Assembly: GCF_009601025.1 (NCBI RefSeq)
Contig: NZ_WIVE01000037.1
Coordinates: forward strand, 1 to 39,629
DNA: 39,629 nucleotides
Direction: 5' to 3'
Source: Roseospira navarrensis
GTDB lineage: Bacteria; Pseudomonadota; Alphaproteobacteria; Rhodospirillales; Rhodospirillaceae
Below the pieces are notes generated by a model. It searched no databases. It saw only the letters and a program-made list of their open reading frames with translations, and was not told where the DNA came from. The stretch's first letter is position 1. Each line of letters starts with the position of its first letter. Position numbers and translations under genes: made by a program. This document shows positions 16,681 to 26,500 of the stretch, in pieces.

Positions 16681-17106
16681 TCAGGCGGCCTGGGCGGCCT
16701 CGGCCTTGATGCGCTGGATCATGGCGGTGACGCCGTTGCGCCGGTTGGGACTGATGTGCTGGTCGAGGCCCAGCCGGTTCAGCTCCGCCTCGGCGTCGAT
16801 GGCGGCGATCTCGGTGGGCGTGCGGTCGTTGAACAGAATCAACAGGATGGCGATCAGGCCCTTGACGATATGGGCGTCGGAGTCCGCGCGGAAGTGCAGC
16901 CGGGCCGCGCCGTCGGACGGGATGGGCTCGGAGGTCAGCCAGACCTGGCTCATGCAGCCGCGCACCTTGTTGGCCTCGACCATGTCGGCCTCGGGCAGGG
17001 GCTCCAGCTTGCGGCCCAGATCGATGATGTACTTGTAGCGCTCCTCCCAGTCGTCGAGCAGTTCGAACGTCTCCGAGAGGTCATCCAGGGTCAACGTGTC
17101 CGTCAT
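16681..17106 (-). CDS. sufE: Fe-S cluster assembly sulfur-acceptor SufE
   Basis: A 141-residue SufE-like protein. The sulfur-accepting Cys lies in NKVRGCMSQVWL, and the fold markers YIIDLGRKL and IKGLIAI-like segment (VKGLIAILLILFNDR) follow in family order. It takes persulfide sulfur from the cysteine desulfurase SufS and passes it to the SufBCD scaffold in the cytoplasm. The other suf genes are not in the window, which is common for stand-alone sufE in alphaproteobacteria. The start at 17106 gives the standard length; a longer in-frame start at 17154 has no ribosome site. Confidence 0.93.
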   Translation of the reverse strand: MTDTLTLDDLSETFELLDDWEERYKYIIDLGRKLEPLPEADMVEANKVRGCMSQVWLTSEPIPSDGAARLHFRADSDAHIVKGLIAILLILFNDRTPTEIAAIDAEAELNRLGLDQHISPNRRNGVTAMIQRIKAEAAQAA

Positions 17107-17200
17107 GAAGGCTGAGGTCCCGTGTGCGGTGCGGTATGGAGTCTTCTCCAGCATGTAGACCCGATCAGCCGCCGCGAAAACCCCCGAGGCCCCCGCGATC

Positions 17201-18106
17201 TCACGCCGTCGCGGCCTTGGGCAGGGGCGCGTCCGGCTCCCCGGTCTGGTGCGGCACGCCCAGGGCGTCCAGAAGGCGGCGCAGTTCCTGGCGGGCGGCG
17301 ATGTGCGACATGGACAGGGTGATGTCGGTGCCCTTCTCGCGCAGGTCCAGCAGGGTCAGGCCCTTCAGGTACATCTCGCGATAGATCACGCGCTCGCACA
17401 GGCCCTCGATCAACTGGAAGCCGATGCGCCGCGACAGGTCGCGCAATAGCGCCTCCATGTCGCGCTTGTTGCGCGCGTCGAGCTGCGACAGGCGGTTGCG
17501 CAGCACGACCCAGTGGATCGACCCGCCGTCGCGCACCCCGCGCTGTTTCTTGATGTCCCAGACCATCTCGCTGTAGTGGCTGGGCCGCATGATGCGCATG
17601 GTGGACGGGTCCACCTTGGCCAGCACATCCAGGTCGATGAACGAATCGTTGAGCGGCGTCACCAGGATATCGGCGTAGGTATGCCCGGCCCGCGACAGGT
17701 AGTTGTCGGCGCCGGGCGTGTCGATCAGCACCAGATCGCATTCGGCCAGCAGGCCGCCGATGTTGTCGTCCAGACGGTTGATGTCGCCGCTCTCGTGGCC
17801 GGTCAACTGGATGGCCTGGTGGATCGGCATCGGCAGCGCGACCCCGGTGTGGCGGGCGTAGCTGTCGCGGTTGCGGACATAGGTGGTCAGGGTGCCCTGC
17901 CGGGCATCCAGGTCGATGCTGCCGACCGTGAACCCGGCCCGGAGAAAGCCGATCAGCAGGTGCATGGCCACGGTGGACTTGCCGGAGCCGCCCTTTTCGT
18001 TGCCGACCACCACGATGCGGGCGGGGCTTGGCTGTTGGCGATGGGCCTCGGGGCTCATGGTCCCGGTCGCGGCCCCATTCATGGTCCCATTGATGGTCAT
18101 CGTCAT
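17201..18106 (-). CDS. mipZ: MipZ-type division-plane positioning ATPase
   Basis: A 301-residue ParA/MinD-superfamily ATPase. The deviant Walker A is KGGSGKST (38-45) in VVVGNEKGGSGKSTVAMHLL, switch I contains IDLDARQGTLTTY, and Walker B is DLVLIDTPGADN, all matching MipZ. In Caulobacter MipZ binds ParB at the poles and blocks FtsZ assembly there, so division occurs at midcell. The family is largely alphaproteobacterial, which supports the taxonomic call. The start at 18106 follows CAGGAGG; a longer in-frame ATG at 18157 lacks one. The N terminus before the P-loop is rich in Thr and Met and probably disordered. The gene lies between the molybdoenzyme and sufE. Confidence 0.92.
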   Translation of the reverse strand: MTMTINGTMNGAATGTMSPEAHRQQPSPARIVVVGNEKGGSGKSTVAMHLLIGFLRAGFTVGSIDLDARQGTLTTYVRNRDSYARHTGVALPMPIHQAIQLTGHESGDINRLDDNIGGLLAECDLVLIDTPGADNYLSRAGHTYADILVTPLNDSFIDLDVLAKVDPSTMRIMRPSHYSEMVWDIKKQRGVRDGGSIHWVVLRNRLSQLDARNKRDMEALLRDLSRRIGFQLIEGLCERVIYREMYLKGLTLLDLREKGTDITLSMSHIAARQELRRLLDALGVPHQTGEPDAPLPKAATA

Positions 18107-18174
18107 GGACTGCCGCGCCTCCTGCTCCTGAGGGGGTGGGACCGCGCCCTTCACCATACCCCGGACGAACCGCC

Positions 18175-20334
18175 TCACGACGCCACCGCCCGGTCGAGCC
18201 GCGCGGCGACCGGCGGACGCGCCGGCTCGGCCGGACGCAGCCACACCGCGCTGTCATGGAACGCCGCCCCGCCGTTGGGCGGCCCGGGGTCGCTGCCAAT
18301 GAGCGTGTTGATGCCGACCCCCTCGACGAACGCCGCATTGGGCCACAGGCTCTCCACCACCAGGGTGCCGCGCCGCAGGCCGTCGAAGCGGCGCACGTGC
18401 AGGGCGACACTGCCGCGCCCGTTGCCGATGCGGGCGAGCTGGCCGTCGTCCAGTTCCACCGCGCGGGCGTCGTCGGGATGCACGAACACGGTGGGGCGGC
18501 CCTCCACCGCGCGGCCGGTCGGGGTCTCGTTGAACGAGGTGTTCAGGAAACTGCGGGCCGGCGCGGTGACCAGACGGAACGGATGCTCGTCGTCCACGGC
18601 CTCGATCACCGCCAGATGATCGGGCCACGCCGGCATGACACCGGCCTGCGCGCCCCGCCAGGCGCCCCGGAAGCGGAAGCGGCCGTCCGGCTGGCCGAAG
18701 CCGAACCCGCCGGTGAAGTGATGCACATCGAAGTCCGCCGAACAGTCGTAGCCGCCGGCGCCCGCGATCTCCGCCGCCGGCGGCATGCCGGACAGGCGCA
18801 GGGTCTCCTCGACCAGTTCGCGGCTGTCCATCTCGTTGGCGACATGGGCCGGCGCATCCAGCCGCGCCATCAGGGCGCGCAGGACGTCGTGGTTGCAGCG
18901 CGCCTCGGCATAGGGCTCGATCGCCTTCAAGCCCACCTGAAGGAACGGATGGCCGCCCGCCTTGTAGAGGTCGTCATGCTCCAGGAACGTCGTGGCCGGC
19001 AACACCACGTCGGCCATGCGGGCGGTCTCGGTCATGATCTGTTCGTGCACGCAGACGAACAGATCCTCGCGCGCGAAGCCCCGGGCCACCCTGGCGCTTT
19101 CCGGGGCCACCACCATCGGGTTGGTGTTCTGGATCAGCATCGCCGTCACCGGCGGGCCGCCCGCAAGCGCCGCCCGGTCGCCGGTCAGGATGGGGCCGAT
19201 GCGCGACTGGTCGAGCCAGCGCTGGGTGCCGTCCCGGTGCTCCTCGGCGGTAATCAGGCTCATGTCCACCTGCATCAGGCCGGACATGCTGTACAGCGCC
19301 CCGCCGCCCCGATGCGCCCACGCCCCGGTCACGGCGGGCAGGCAACTGACCGCGTGCATGGCGGCGGCGCCGTTGCGCTGGCGGGTGAAGCCGTAGCCCA
19401 GCCGCAGGAACGCCCGCCTGGTGCCGCCGTAGAGGCGGGCGAAGGCCTCGATCTCCTCGGCCGGAATGCCGGTGATCGCCGCCGCCCAGGTCGGCGAGCG
19501 GTCGCGCAGGTGGTCCCGCAGGCCCTCCGGGTCGTCGGTGTGCTCGGCCATCCAGGCGTGATCGGCGAGCCCGTCACGGAACAGCACGTGCATCACCGCG
19601 CAGGCCAGCGCGCCGTCGGTGCCGGGCCGGGGCATCAGGTGCATGTCGGCCTGGGCCGCCGTGGCGTTGCGGTAGGGGTCCACCACCACCAGTTTCGCGC
19701 CCCGTCCCTTGCGGGCCTTGGCGACCCAGGTCATCACGTTGACCTGGGTGTGGACGGCGTTCAGGCCCCACAGCACGATGAAGTCGGACTCCGCCATTTC
19801 GCGCGGGTCCACGCCCCATTTGTGGCCGACCCCGGCCTTCCAGCCGGCATCGGCCAGGGCGATGCAGATGGTGCTGTCCTGCAGCGAGGTCCCGCACAGG
19901 GCGCGCAGGCGCTCGATGCCGTCGCGCTGCACCAGCCCCATGGTGCCGGCGTAGTGGTAGGGCCAGAGCGTCTGTGGACCGTGCCGGCGGCGGGCGGCGA
20001 TGAACGCCTCGGCCACGCGGTCCAGCGCCTCGTCCCAGCCGATGGGCCGGAACCGGCCGGAGCCCTTGGGGCCGTCGCGCCGCAGCGGCGTGGTCAGGCG
20101 GTCCGGGTTGTGGACCCGCTCGGCGTAACGGGCGACCTTGGCGCAGATGACGCCCTCGGTATAGGGATTGGCGCGGCTGCCGCGCACGCGCCCGATGCGA
20201 TCGGGGGCCAGACGCTCCACCTCCAGCGCGCAGACGCTGGGGCAGTCGTGCGGACAGGTGGACCGGACGACCGCCGGAGTCGCGTCGTCCGATGACCTGT
20301 CCGATGCGGGGGCGGTCGCGCGATCCGCGGGCAT
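18175..20334 (-). CDS. Molybdopterin oxidoreductase, DMSO reductase superfamily
   Basis: A 719-residue Mo/W-bis-MGD enzyme. An N-terminal 4Fe-4S motif is CPHDCPSVC with a fourth cysteine at Cys64 (GVICAKVARY), that is Cys27, Cys31, Cys35 and Cys64. Later blocks include WGLNAVHTQVNVM, LIQNTNPMVVAPES and ADVVLPATTFLEHDDLY, followed by the C-terminal cofactor-binding domain. No Tat signal is seen, so it is probably cytoplasmic. No electron-transfer or membrane subunit gene is adjacent, so substrate and partner are unknown. The start at 20334 has GAGAGGAAGG upstream. It may head a minus-strand unit with mipZ and sufE (68 and 94 bp gaps). Confidence 0.9.
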   Translation of the reverse strand: MPADRATAPASDRSSDDATPAVVRSTCPHDCPSVCALEVERLAPDRIGRVRGSRANPYTEGVICAKVARYAERVHNPDRLTTPLRRDGPKGSGRFRPIGWDEALDRVAEAFIAARRRHGPQTLWPYHYAGTMGLVQRDGIERLRALCGTSLQDSTICIALADAGWKAGVGHKWGVDPREMAESDFIVLWGLNAVHTQVNVMTWVAKARKGRGAKLVVVDPYRNATAAQADMHLMPRPGTDGALACAVMHVLFRDGLADHAWMAEHTDDPEGLRDHLRDRSPTWAAAITGIPAEEIEAFARLYGGTRRAFLRLGYGFTRQRNGAAAMHAVSCLPAVTGAWAHRGGGALYSMSGLMQVDMSLITAEEHRDGTQRWLDQSRIGPILTGDRAALAGGPPVTAMLIQNTNPMVVAPESARVARGFAREDLFVCVHEQIMTETARMADVVLPATTFLEHDDLYKAGGHPFLQVGLKAIEPYAEARCNHDVLRALMARLDAPAHVANEMDSRELVEETLRLSGMPPAAEIAGAGGYDCSADFDVHHFTGGFGFGQPDGRFRFRGAWRGAQAGVMPAWPDHLAVIEAVDDEHPFRLVTAPARSFLNTSFNETPTGRAVEGRPTVFVHPDDARAVELDDGQLARIGNGRGSVALHVRRFDGLRRGTLVVESLWPNAAFVEGVGINTLIGSDPGPPNGGAAFHDSAVWLRPAEPARPPVAARLDRAVAS

Positions 20335-20393
20335 CGGTGTCGGCCTTCCTCTCGGCGGCATCCCCCGGAGCGTACCGGACAGGGTGCCAGGAG

Positions 20394-20420
20394 TTGGGGT
20401 TTTTTGGCGCTGAACCCCAA
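20394..20420. promoter_or_regulatory. Hairpin in the leader of the molybdoenzyme gene
   Basis: TTGGGGTT (20394-20401) and AACCCCAA (20413-20420) form an 8-bp perfect stem with an 11-nt loop containing a T-run. It is in the 171-bp gap between glnE and the molybdoenzyme gene, both on the minus strand. It could be a weak terminator of glnE or a leader structure; no U-tract follows on the minus strand. Confidence 0.3.
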
Positions 20421-20505
20421 GGGATAGCACCCGGCGAGTGTATAGCGGGCAGGCCCGATCGTGCAACGGTCATCCGCGACTCGGGCCCACCCGGATATCA
20501 CCCGC

Positions 20506-23472
20506 TCACGCCGCCTCGGCCGGGGCCGTCAACAGGCGGTCGTACAGCGCCACGACCCGATCCGCCGTCTCGTCCATGCGGGCCTTCAGGTCCTCGAAGT
20601 CGGCGGCACCGTCCCAGATGCTCACCAGCCGGGCCTTCAGCCCCTCCGGCAGGGTCTCGTCCTTGGGCACCCCCTCCAGGGTGTGGCGGATCATGCTCTG
20701 CAGCGCCAGCCAGCGGTGATGGGCGGTGGACAGGAAGGCGGCGTCCTCGTCCGGCAGCAGCCCGGCCGCGCCCACCCGGCGCAGCCCCTCCGCCGTGTTG
20801 GGCACCACGATCTCGGGGTGGTCGTGGGCGTGGCGAAGCTGAAGGAACTGGGCCAGGAACTCCACATCCACCAGCCCGCCGCGCCGGTGCTTGATGTTCC
20901 AGGGGTTGGCGTCGCCGTGCTCGGTGTTCATGCGCGTGCGCATCTCGGCCACGTCGCGCGCCAGCCGGGCCGGATCGCGCGGCCGGGCGATGGTGTCCCG
21001 GATCACGCCGGCCACCCGGTCCGCCACCTCGGGCGGTCCGGCCACCACGCGCGCCCGGGTCAGGGCCTGATGCTCCCAGGTCCAGGCGGCCTCGGACTGG
21101 TAGCGGCGGAACGAGTCCAGGCTGGTGGCCAGCGGCCCCTTGTTGCCCGAGGGGCGCAGCCGCATGTCCACCTCGTACAGCCGCCCGAAGGCCGTGCTGG
21201 CGGTGATGGCGTTGATGAAGCGCTGCACCAGCCGGGTGTAATACACGGTCGGCGGCAGCGGCTTGCGGCCGTCGGACTGCTCGACGCCCTCCGGCACGTC
21301 ATAGACCATGATGAGGTCCAGGTCCGAGGTGGGCGTCATCTCCTGGCCGCCCAGCTTGCCCAGCGCGACCACCACCACGGCCCCGCCCGGCATGGCCCCG
21401 TGCGCGCCGGCGAACGCGCCCCACACCCGCTCCAGCAGCACGCCCAGGGCGACATCCGCGATGTCCGCCAGCGCGCCCCCGGCCACGCCCGGTCCCAGGT
21501 CGCCCTTCAGGGTCTGCACGCCCACCTGGAAGCGGTGATCGTTGGTCCAGCGCCGGCAGATATCCAGCACGTCCTCGAACACGCGGGCGTCCCTGAGCGC
21601 GAGATCCAGCGCCGCCAGCAGGCTTTCGCGCGACGGGGCCTCCCGCAGGAAGCCCGGTTCCAGCACCGCGTCCAGCAGGCGCGGGTTGCGCGCCAGATGC
21701 TCGGCGAGGCGGGGCGCGTCGCCCATGATCTCCGCCACCAGCGCCAGCAGGTGCGGGTTGGCCAGGAACAGCGCGAACAACTGGGCGCCCGTCGGCAGAT
21801 GGCTCAGAAAACTGTCGAAGCGCAGCAACGCCGCGTCCGGGTTGGCGGTCCGTCCCAGGGCGGTGATCAGGGTCGGCATCAGCTCGGTCAGCCGCTCGCG
21901 CGTGCCCGTGCTGGACAGCGCCCGATAGCGCCCGGTGTGCCAGCCCCGGATGGTGCGGGCCATGGCGCTGGGGTTGGAGAACCCGCGGTCGGACAGCGTG
22001 CGCAGGGTCTCCGGGTCGTCCTCGCCGCCGGTGAACACCAGATTGCCCTCGCCGCCCGACAGGTTGGGCTGATCCTCGAACAGGTCGGCGTAATGATCCT
22101 GCACGGTGGTCAGCGTGGCCTTGAGCGCCAGCGCGAACGGTTTCAGCCCCTCGTGCCCCATGAACACGGCAAGGCCGCGCAGCTTGTCCGTGTCGGTCGG
22201 CAGGGTCTGGGTCTGCTCGTCGTCGATCATTTGCAGGCGGTGTTCCACCGTCCGCAGATGGCGATAGGCGGCGTGCAGATCATCGCGCACCGCCGGGGTG
22301 ACCACCCCCCGGTCGGTCAGCGCATCCAGCGCGGCCAGGGTCTCGCGCGACCGCAAGGTGGGATCGCGCCCGCCCCAGATGAGCTGCTGGGTCTGGGCGA
22401 AGAACTCGATCTCGCGGATGCCGCCCCGGCCGAGCTTCAGGTTGTGCCCTTCCACCGCGACCACGGCGTGGCCCCGGCGGGCGTGGATCTGACGCTTGAT
22501 GGAGTGGATGTCCTGGATCGCGTTGAAGTCCAGCGAGCGCCGCCAGACGAAGGGCCGCAACTCGTCCAGGACCCGATGCCCGGCGGGCAGGTCGCCCGCC
22601 ACCGGCCGCGCTTTTATCATCGCGGCGCGTTCCCAGTTCTGGCCGAAGCTCTCGTAGTACAGCTCGGCCGCCAGCGTGGACATGGCCACCGACGTGGATC
22701 CCGGGTCCGGCCGCAACCGCAGATCGCAGCGGAAGACGTAGCCGTCGCCGGTGCGCTCCTCCATCAGCCGCACCATGTCGCGGGTCAGGCGCACCATGGC
22801 TTCGCGCGGGGTCAGGCGGCCCCGGTAGTCCAGGCGGTCCTCGTCGAACAGCACGATCAGGTCGATGTCGGACGAGTAGTTCAACTCTCCCGCGCCCAGC
22901 TTGCCCATGCCCAGCACGATCAGCCCGCAATCCCGGGTCGGGTCATCGGGATGCGGCAGCACCAGGTCCCCCTTGGCGTGCAGGCGCAGCAGCAGGTGGC
23001 CACAGGCCAGGTCCAGGGTGGTGTCGGCCAGGGTGCTGAGGGCCCCCGTGACCTGCTCCAGGGGCCACAGCCCGAGAATGTCGGCGATCGCCGTGGTCAG
23101 GGCCACGCGCCGCTTGGCCACCCGCAGGGCCTTCATGACGGCCGCCCCGTCCTCCGTGGCCGCCACCGCCGCGCGGGCTTCGTCGAGCGCCTGGGTCAGC
23201 GCGCCATCGGCGCCCGCATCGCACAGCACGCGCAGCCACGCCGGCTCGCGCACCACACACTGGGTCAGGAACGGACTGTTGCCGAACAGGGCGTCCAGCA
23301 GGGGGCGCACCGGGTGGTCCGGTTCGGCGGCCTCGCGGATGAACGCGGCCAGCGCCGCATCGTCCGTGCGGCCGGCCTCGTCCAGCCAGCGGTCGCGCCC
23401 CCGGTCCGCCCGCGCCGCGTCCGCCGGCAGGGGCGGCGCATGCGGCGCGGCGGCGATCAGGCACGGCGTCAT
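20506..23472 (-). CDS. glnE: Bifunctional glutamine synthetase adenylyltransferase/deadenylylase
   Basis: A 988-residue GlnE. It carries two nucleotidyltransferase domains: the N-terminal deadenylylase motif GMGKLGAGELNYSSDIDLI (about residues 208-226) and the C-terminal adenylylase motif ALGKLGGQEMTPTSDLDLI (about 700-720), each followed by a helical PII-contact domain. It adds or removes AMP on glutamine synthetase according to PII uridylylation state, in the cytoplasm. Length and order are normal for the family. The start has GAGGTGAT directly upstream. It is divergent from the AsmA-like gene across 112 bp. No glnA or glnB is in the window. Confidence 0.95.
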   Translation of the reverse strand: MTPCLIAAAPHAPPLPADAARADRGRDRWLDEAGRTDDAALAAFIREAAEPDHPVRPLLDALFGNSPFLTQCVVREPAWLRVLCDAGADGALTQALDEARAAVAATEDGAAVMKALRVAKRRVALTTAIADILGLWPLEQVTGALSTLADTTLDLACGHLLLRLHAKGDLVLPHPDDPTRDCGLIVLGMGKLGAGELNYSSDIDLIVLFDEDRLDYRGRLTPREAMVRLTRDMVRLMEERTGDGYVFRCDLRLRPDPGSTSVAMSTLAAELYYESFGQNWERAAMIKARPVAGDLPAGHRVLDELRPFVWRRSLDFNAIQDIHSIKRQIHARRGHAVVAVEGHNLKLGRGGIREIEFFAQTQQLIWGGRDPTLRSRETLAALDALTDRGVVTPAVRDDLHAAYRHLRTVEHRLQMIDDEQTQTLPTDTDKLRGLAVFMGHEGLKPFALALKATLTTVQDHYADLFEDQPNLSGGEGNLVFTGGEDDPETLRTLSDRGFSNPSAMARTIRGWHTGRYRALSSTGTRERLTELMPTLITALGRTANPDAALLRFDSFLSHLPTGAQLFALFLANPHLLALVAEIMGDAPRLAEHLARNPRLLDAVLEPGFLREAPSRESLLAALDLALRDARVFEDVLDICRRWTNDHRFQVGVQTLKGDLGPGVAGGALADIADVALGVLLERVWGAFAGAHGAMPGGAVVVVALGKLGGQEMTPTSDLDLIMVYDVPEGVEQSDGRKPLPPTVYYTRLVQRFINAITASTAFGRLYEVDMRLRPSGNKGPLATSLDSFRRYQSEAAWTWEHQALTRARVVAGPPEVADRVAGVIRDTIARPRDPARLARDVAEMRTRMNTEHGDANPWNIKHRRGGLVDVEFLAQFLQLRHAHDHPEIVVPNTAEGLRRVGAAGLLPDEDAAFLSTAHHRWLALQSMIRHTLEGVPKDETLPEGLKARLVSIWDGAADFEDLKARMDETADRVVALYDRLLTAPAEAA

Positions 23473-23584
23473 AGCATCACCTCAATTCCCGGTGCACACT
23501 GGTCCAAGCCGCGTGTGGGGTCAAGATGCCCGGCCGGTGGGGGATCGGGCCGGCCAATGGGTTCGCAATCAGACGGGGATACTG

Positions 23585-26500
23585 GTGGTTCTGAAAACGG
23601 TGGAACGGACGGTGCGGCGCATCGGAGCCGGTCTCGGTGTGCTGGTTCTGCTGTTCGTCCTGGGCGCCTGGACCCTGTCGCGCGGCCCCCTGACGGTGCC
23701 CTTTCTGCTGCCGTCCATCGAACGCGCGCTGGCCGAGGCGGTGGCCGACGCCGGGCTTGACCTCGCGGTGGCGGTGGAGGCGGCCGCACTGGAATGGCGC
23801 GGCCCGGCCGAGGGCCTGGACATCACCCTGCGCGGCGTTCGGATCGCCGAGCCGGACGGCACCCCGGTCGCCCGGGTGGGCCGGGTCGCGGTCTCGCTGG
23901 ACGGCGGCGCGCTGATCCGGGGCGAGGTGGCGTTGTCCCGCCTGACGGTGGTGGCCCCCGACCTGCGGGTGGTGCGCGCGGCGGACGGATCGGTGTCGCT
24001 GGGCCTGGGACCGCCCCGCCCGCCCGGCCCGCCCGGCCCGACCGGATCGGATGCCGAACCGCCTCCGGCCCCGCACGCCACGGCCGCGCTGCCCGAGGAC
24101 GCCCTGCTGGACACCTGGGACGCCCTGGCCGGGATGCATCTCGCCCTTCAGGACGCCCGCCTGCTGGTGGACGACCGCACCCTGGGGCGAAGCTGGCAGG
24201 TGCGGTTGCCTGAGGTGGTGGCCGGCCGGGGCGGCGACGGCAGCGGCAGCCTGACCCTGGAAGCCTCGCTCACCGCATTCCCGGAGGCCGGCCCCGTCGC
24301 GGCGGAAGCGCCGGGCGTGGACATCGCGCTGCGCCATGATCGGGCCACTGGCGAGACCGCCGCCCTGCTGGCGGTGGCCGCCCTCAATCCCGCGCGCCAT
24401 CTGGCCGAGCCCCTGGGGGTCCCGGCCCTTGCCGGCTGGGACCAGCGCCTGGACGGCACCGTGACCCTGGACCTGACGCTGGACGGCGACCCCGCCGACT
24501 GGATCCGCTTCGCCCGCATCGCGCTGGTGGGCCGGGCGGGCACGCTGGCCCTGCCCGCCCCGATCGACCGGACCTACGACATCCGGTCCCTGGTGGTGGA
24601 CGCCACGGCCGAACACGACGCCGATCCGCGGCGGCTGGACCTGACCCTGAACGAGGCCACGCTGGGGCTGGACGGGGCCACCCTCCGTCTGCGCGGCGCG
24701 GCGTCGGACGCTGCGGCGGGGCGGGCCTCGGGCGTCGTGGATGTCTCCCTGACGCCGGTCACCATGCCGGTGATCGCCCGCCTGTGGCCCGGCGACGTGG
24801 CGCGGGGCGCCCTGAACTGGATGGCGCCGAACCTGTCGGACGGGCTGGTGGTCGGCACCGGGGTCCGCCTCGGCCTCGAAGGCCCGACGCTGGCCGACCT
24901 GGACGTGGCCTCGCTGTCCGGCGACGGCGCGGTGATGGGCATGACCGTCAATTACCTCGACGGGTTGCCGCCCGCCACCGGGGCCCACGGCCGCGTGATG
25001 TTCGGGCTGGACGCCATCACGCTGGACATCGACGGCGGCGGCGTGGGCGCGCTGAAGGTGACGGACGGCGATATCGCCTTCACCGGCTTCGATGCCGATG
25101 TGGAGCGCGCCGACATGACCTTCGACATCGTCGGGCCGCTGACCGACGCCATGGCCCTGATCGACAACGAGCCCCTGGGCTACGCCTCTCAGGTGGGCAT
25201 CGACCCGGCCGAGGTGGGGGGCGCGGCCGAAACGACGCTGACCCTCGGCCTGCCGCTGCTCAAGGATCTGCCGCTGGAGGCGCTGGAGGTCCGCGTGCAA
25301 TCGCAGGCCCGGGGGGTCTCGCTGCCCGGCGTGGCGCTGGGCCAGGACCTGACCGCCGGCGATCTGGCCCTGGACCTGACCGGCGCGGGCATGGATGTCA
25401 CCGGGCGCGCCACCCTGGGCGGGGTGCCGGTGCGGCTGGACTGGCGCGAGAATTTCACCGACGCGGGGGACTTCGACCGCCGTTACCGGGTCGAGGGCCG
25501 GGTGGACAACGCCGGTCGGGCGGCCTTCCGGCTGGACGGCGGACCGTTCCAGCCGCCGATCCTGGACGGCCCGGTGGATGCCGTCGTGACCTACACCGAG
25601 ACGCGGGGCGAGCCGGGCCGCCTGGACGCCGACGTGGATCTGACCCCCGCCCGGCTGGCGCTGGATCCGCTCGGCTGGGGGAAGGCCCCGGGCGTGCCGG
25701 GGCGGGCGGCGGTGACGGGCGCGATCGCCGAGGACAGCATCACGGTGGACTTCGATGTGACCACCGCCGCCGCCGGCGACGTGGCCGGCCGCGCCCGGCT
25801 GAGCGGCGCCGGCGACCTGCGCCGCGTGGACCTGGACCGCGTGCGGCTGGGACCGGAAACCGACCTACGCGCCTCGGTCGAGGGAGCGACCGGCCCCGGG
25901 GCCGAGCCGGGGGCCTCCTATGCCATCACGCTGGAGGGCCACGCCCTGGACCTGCGCGCCGCGCTCGCGGGGGACGACGACCCGGCGGAGACGGCGGCGG
26001 GCGCGGGGCCGGACGAACTGCCGCCGCCGCCGGTGCCGTCGCTGACGGACGGGGGCGAGGCCGGCACCGACCCGGGGCCGGCGCTGACCCTCCGTCTCGC
26101 CCTGGACCGGCTGCTGTTGACCGACACCGTGACCCTGGCCCCGGTGGAGGGCACCGCCGTCCGCGACGCCGAGGGTCACTGGCGCTCGGCGCAGGTCGCG
26201 GGCCGGGTCGGCGAGCGCCCCGGGGGCGGGCCGTCGGTGTCCCTGCGCCTGACGCCCCAGGCCGGCACCCTGACGCGCACGCTTTCGGCGCGCTCGGGCG
26301 ATGCCGGCGCGGTGGCGGCCGCGTTGGGCGTCACCGACCGGCTGCGGGGCGGCACAATGACCCTGAACGGCACGCTGGACGCCGAGGACCGGCTCACCGG
26401 CACGCTGCGCGTCGACGACTTCTCGCTGACGGACGCGCCGGTGCTGGCGCGCATCCTGGCGGTGGCCGCGCTGACCGGGATTCTGGACGAGATGCGGGGC

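Noticed and set aside
20461-23760. Long plus-strand frame opposite glnE
   Set aside because: Composition is low-complexity and the minus-strand GlnE has both catalytic motifs in order. The plus frame is a shadow.
23477-25300. Minus-strand frame opposite the AsmA-like gene
   Set aside because: His/Gln/Gly/Arg-rich with no recognisable domain; the plus strand has a membrane anchor and family C terminus.
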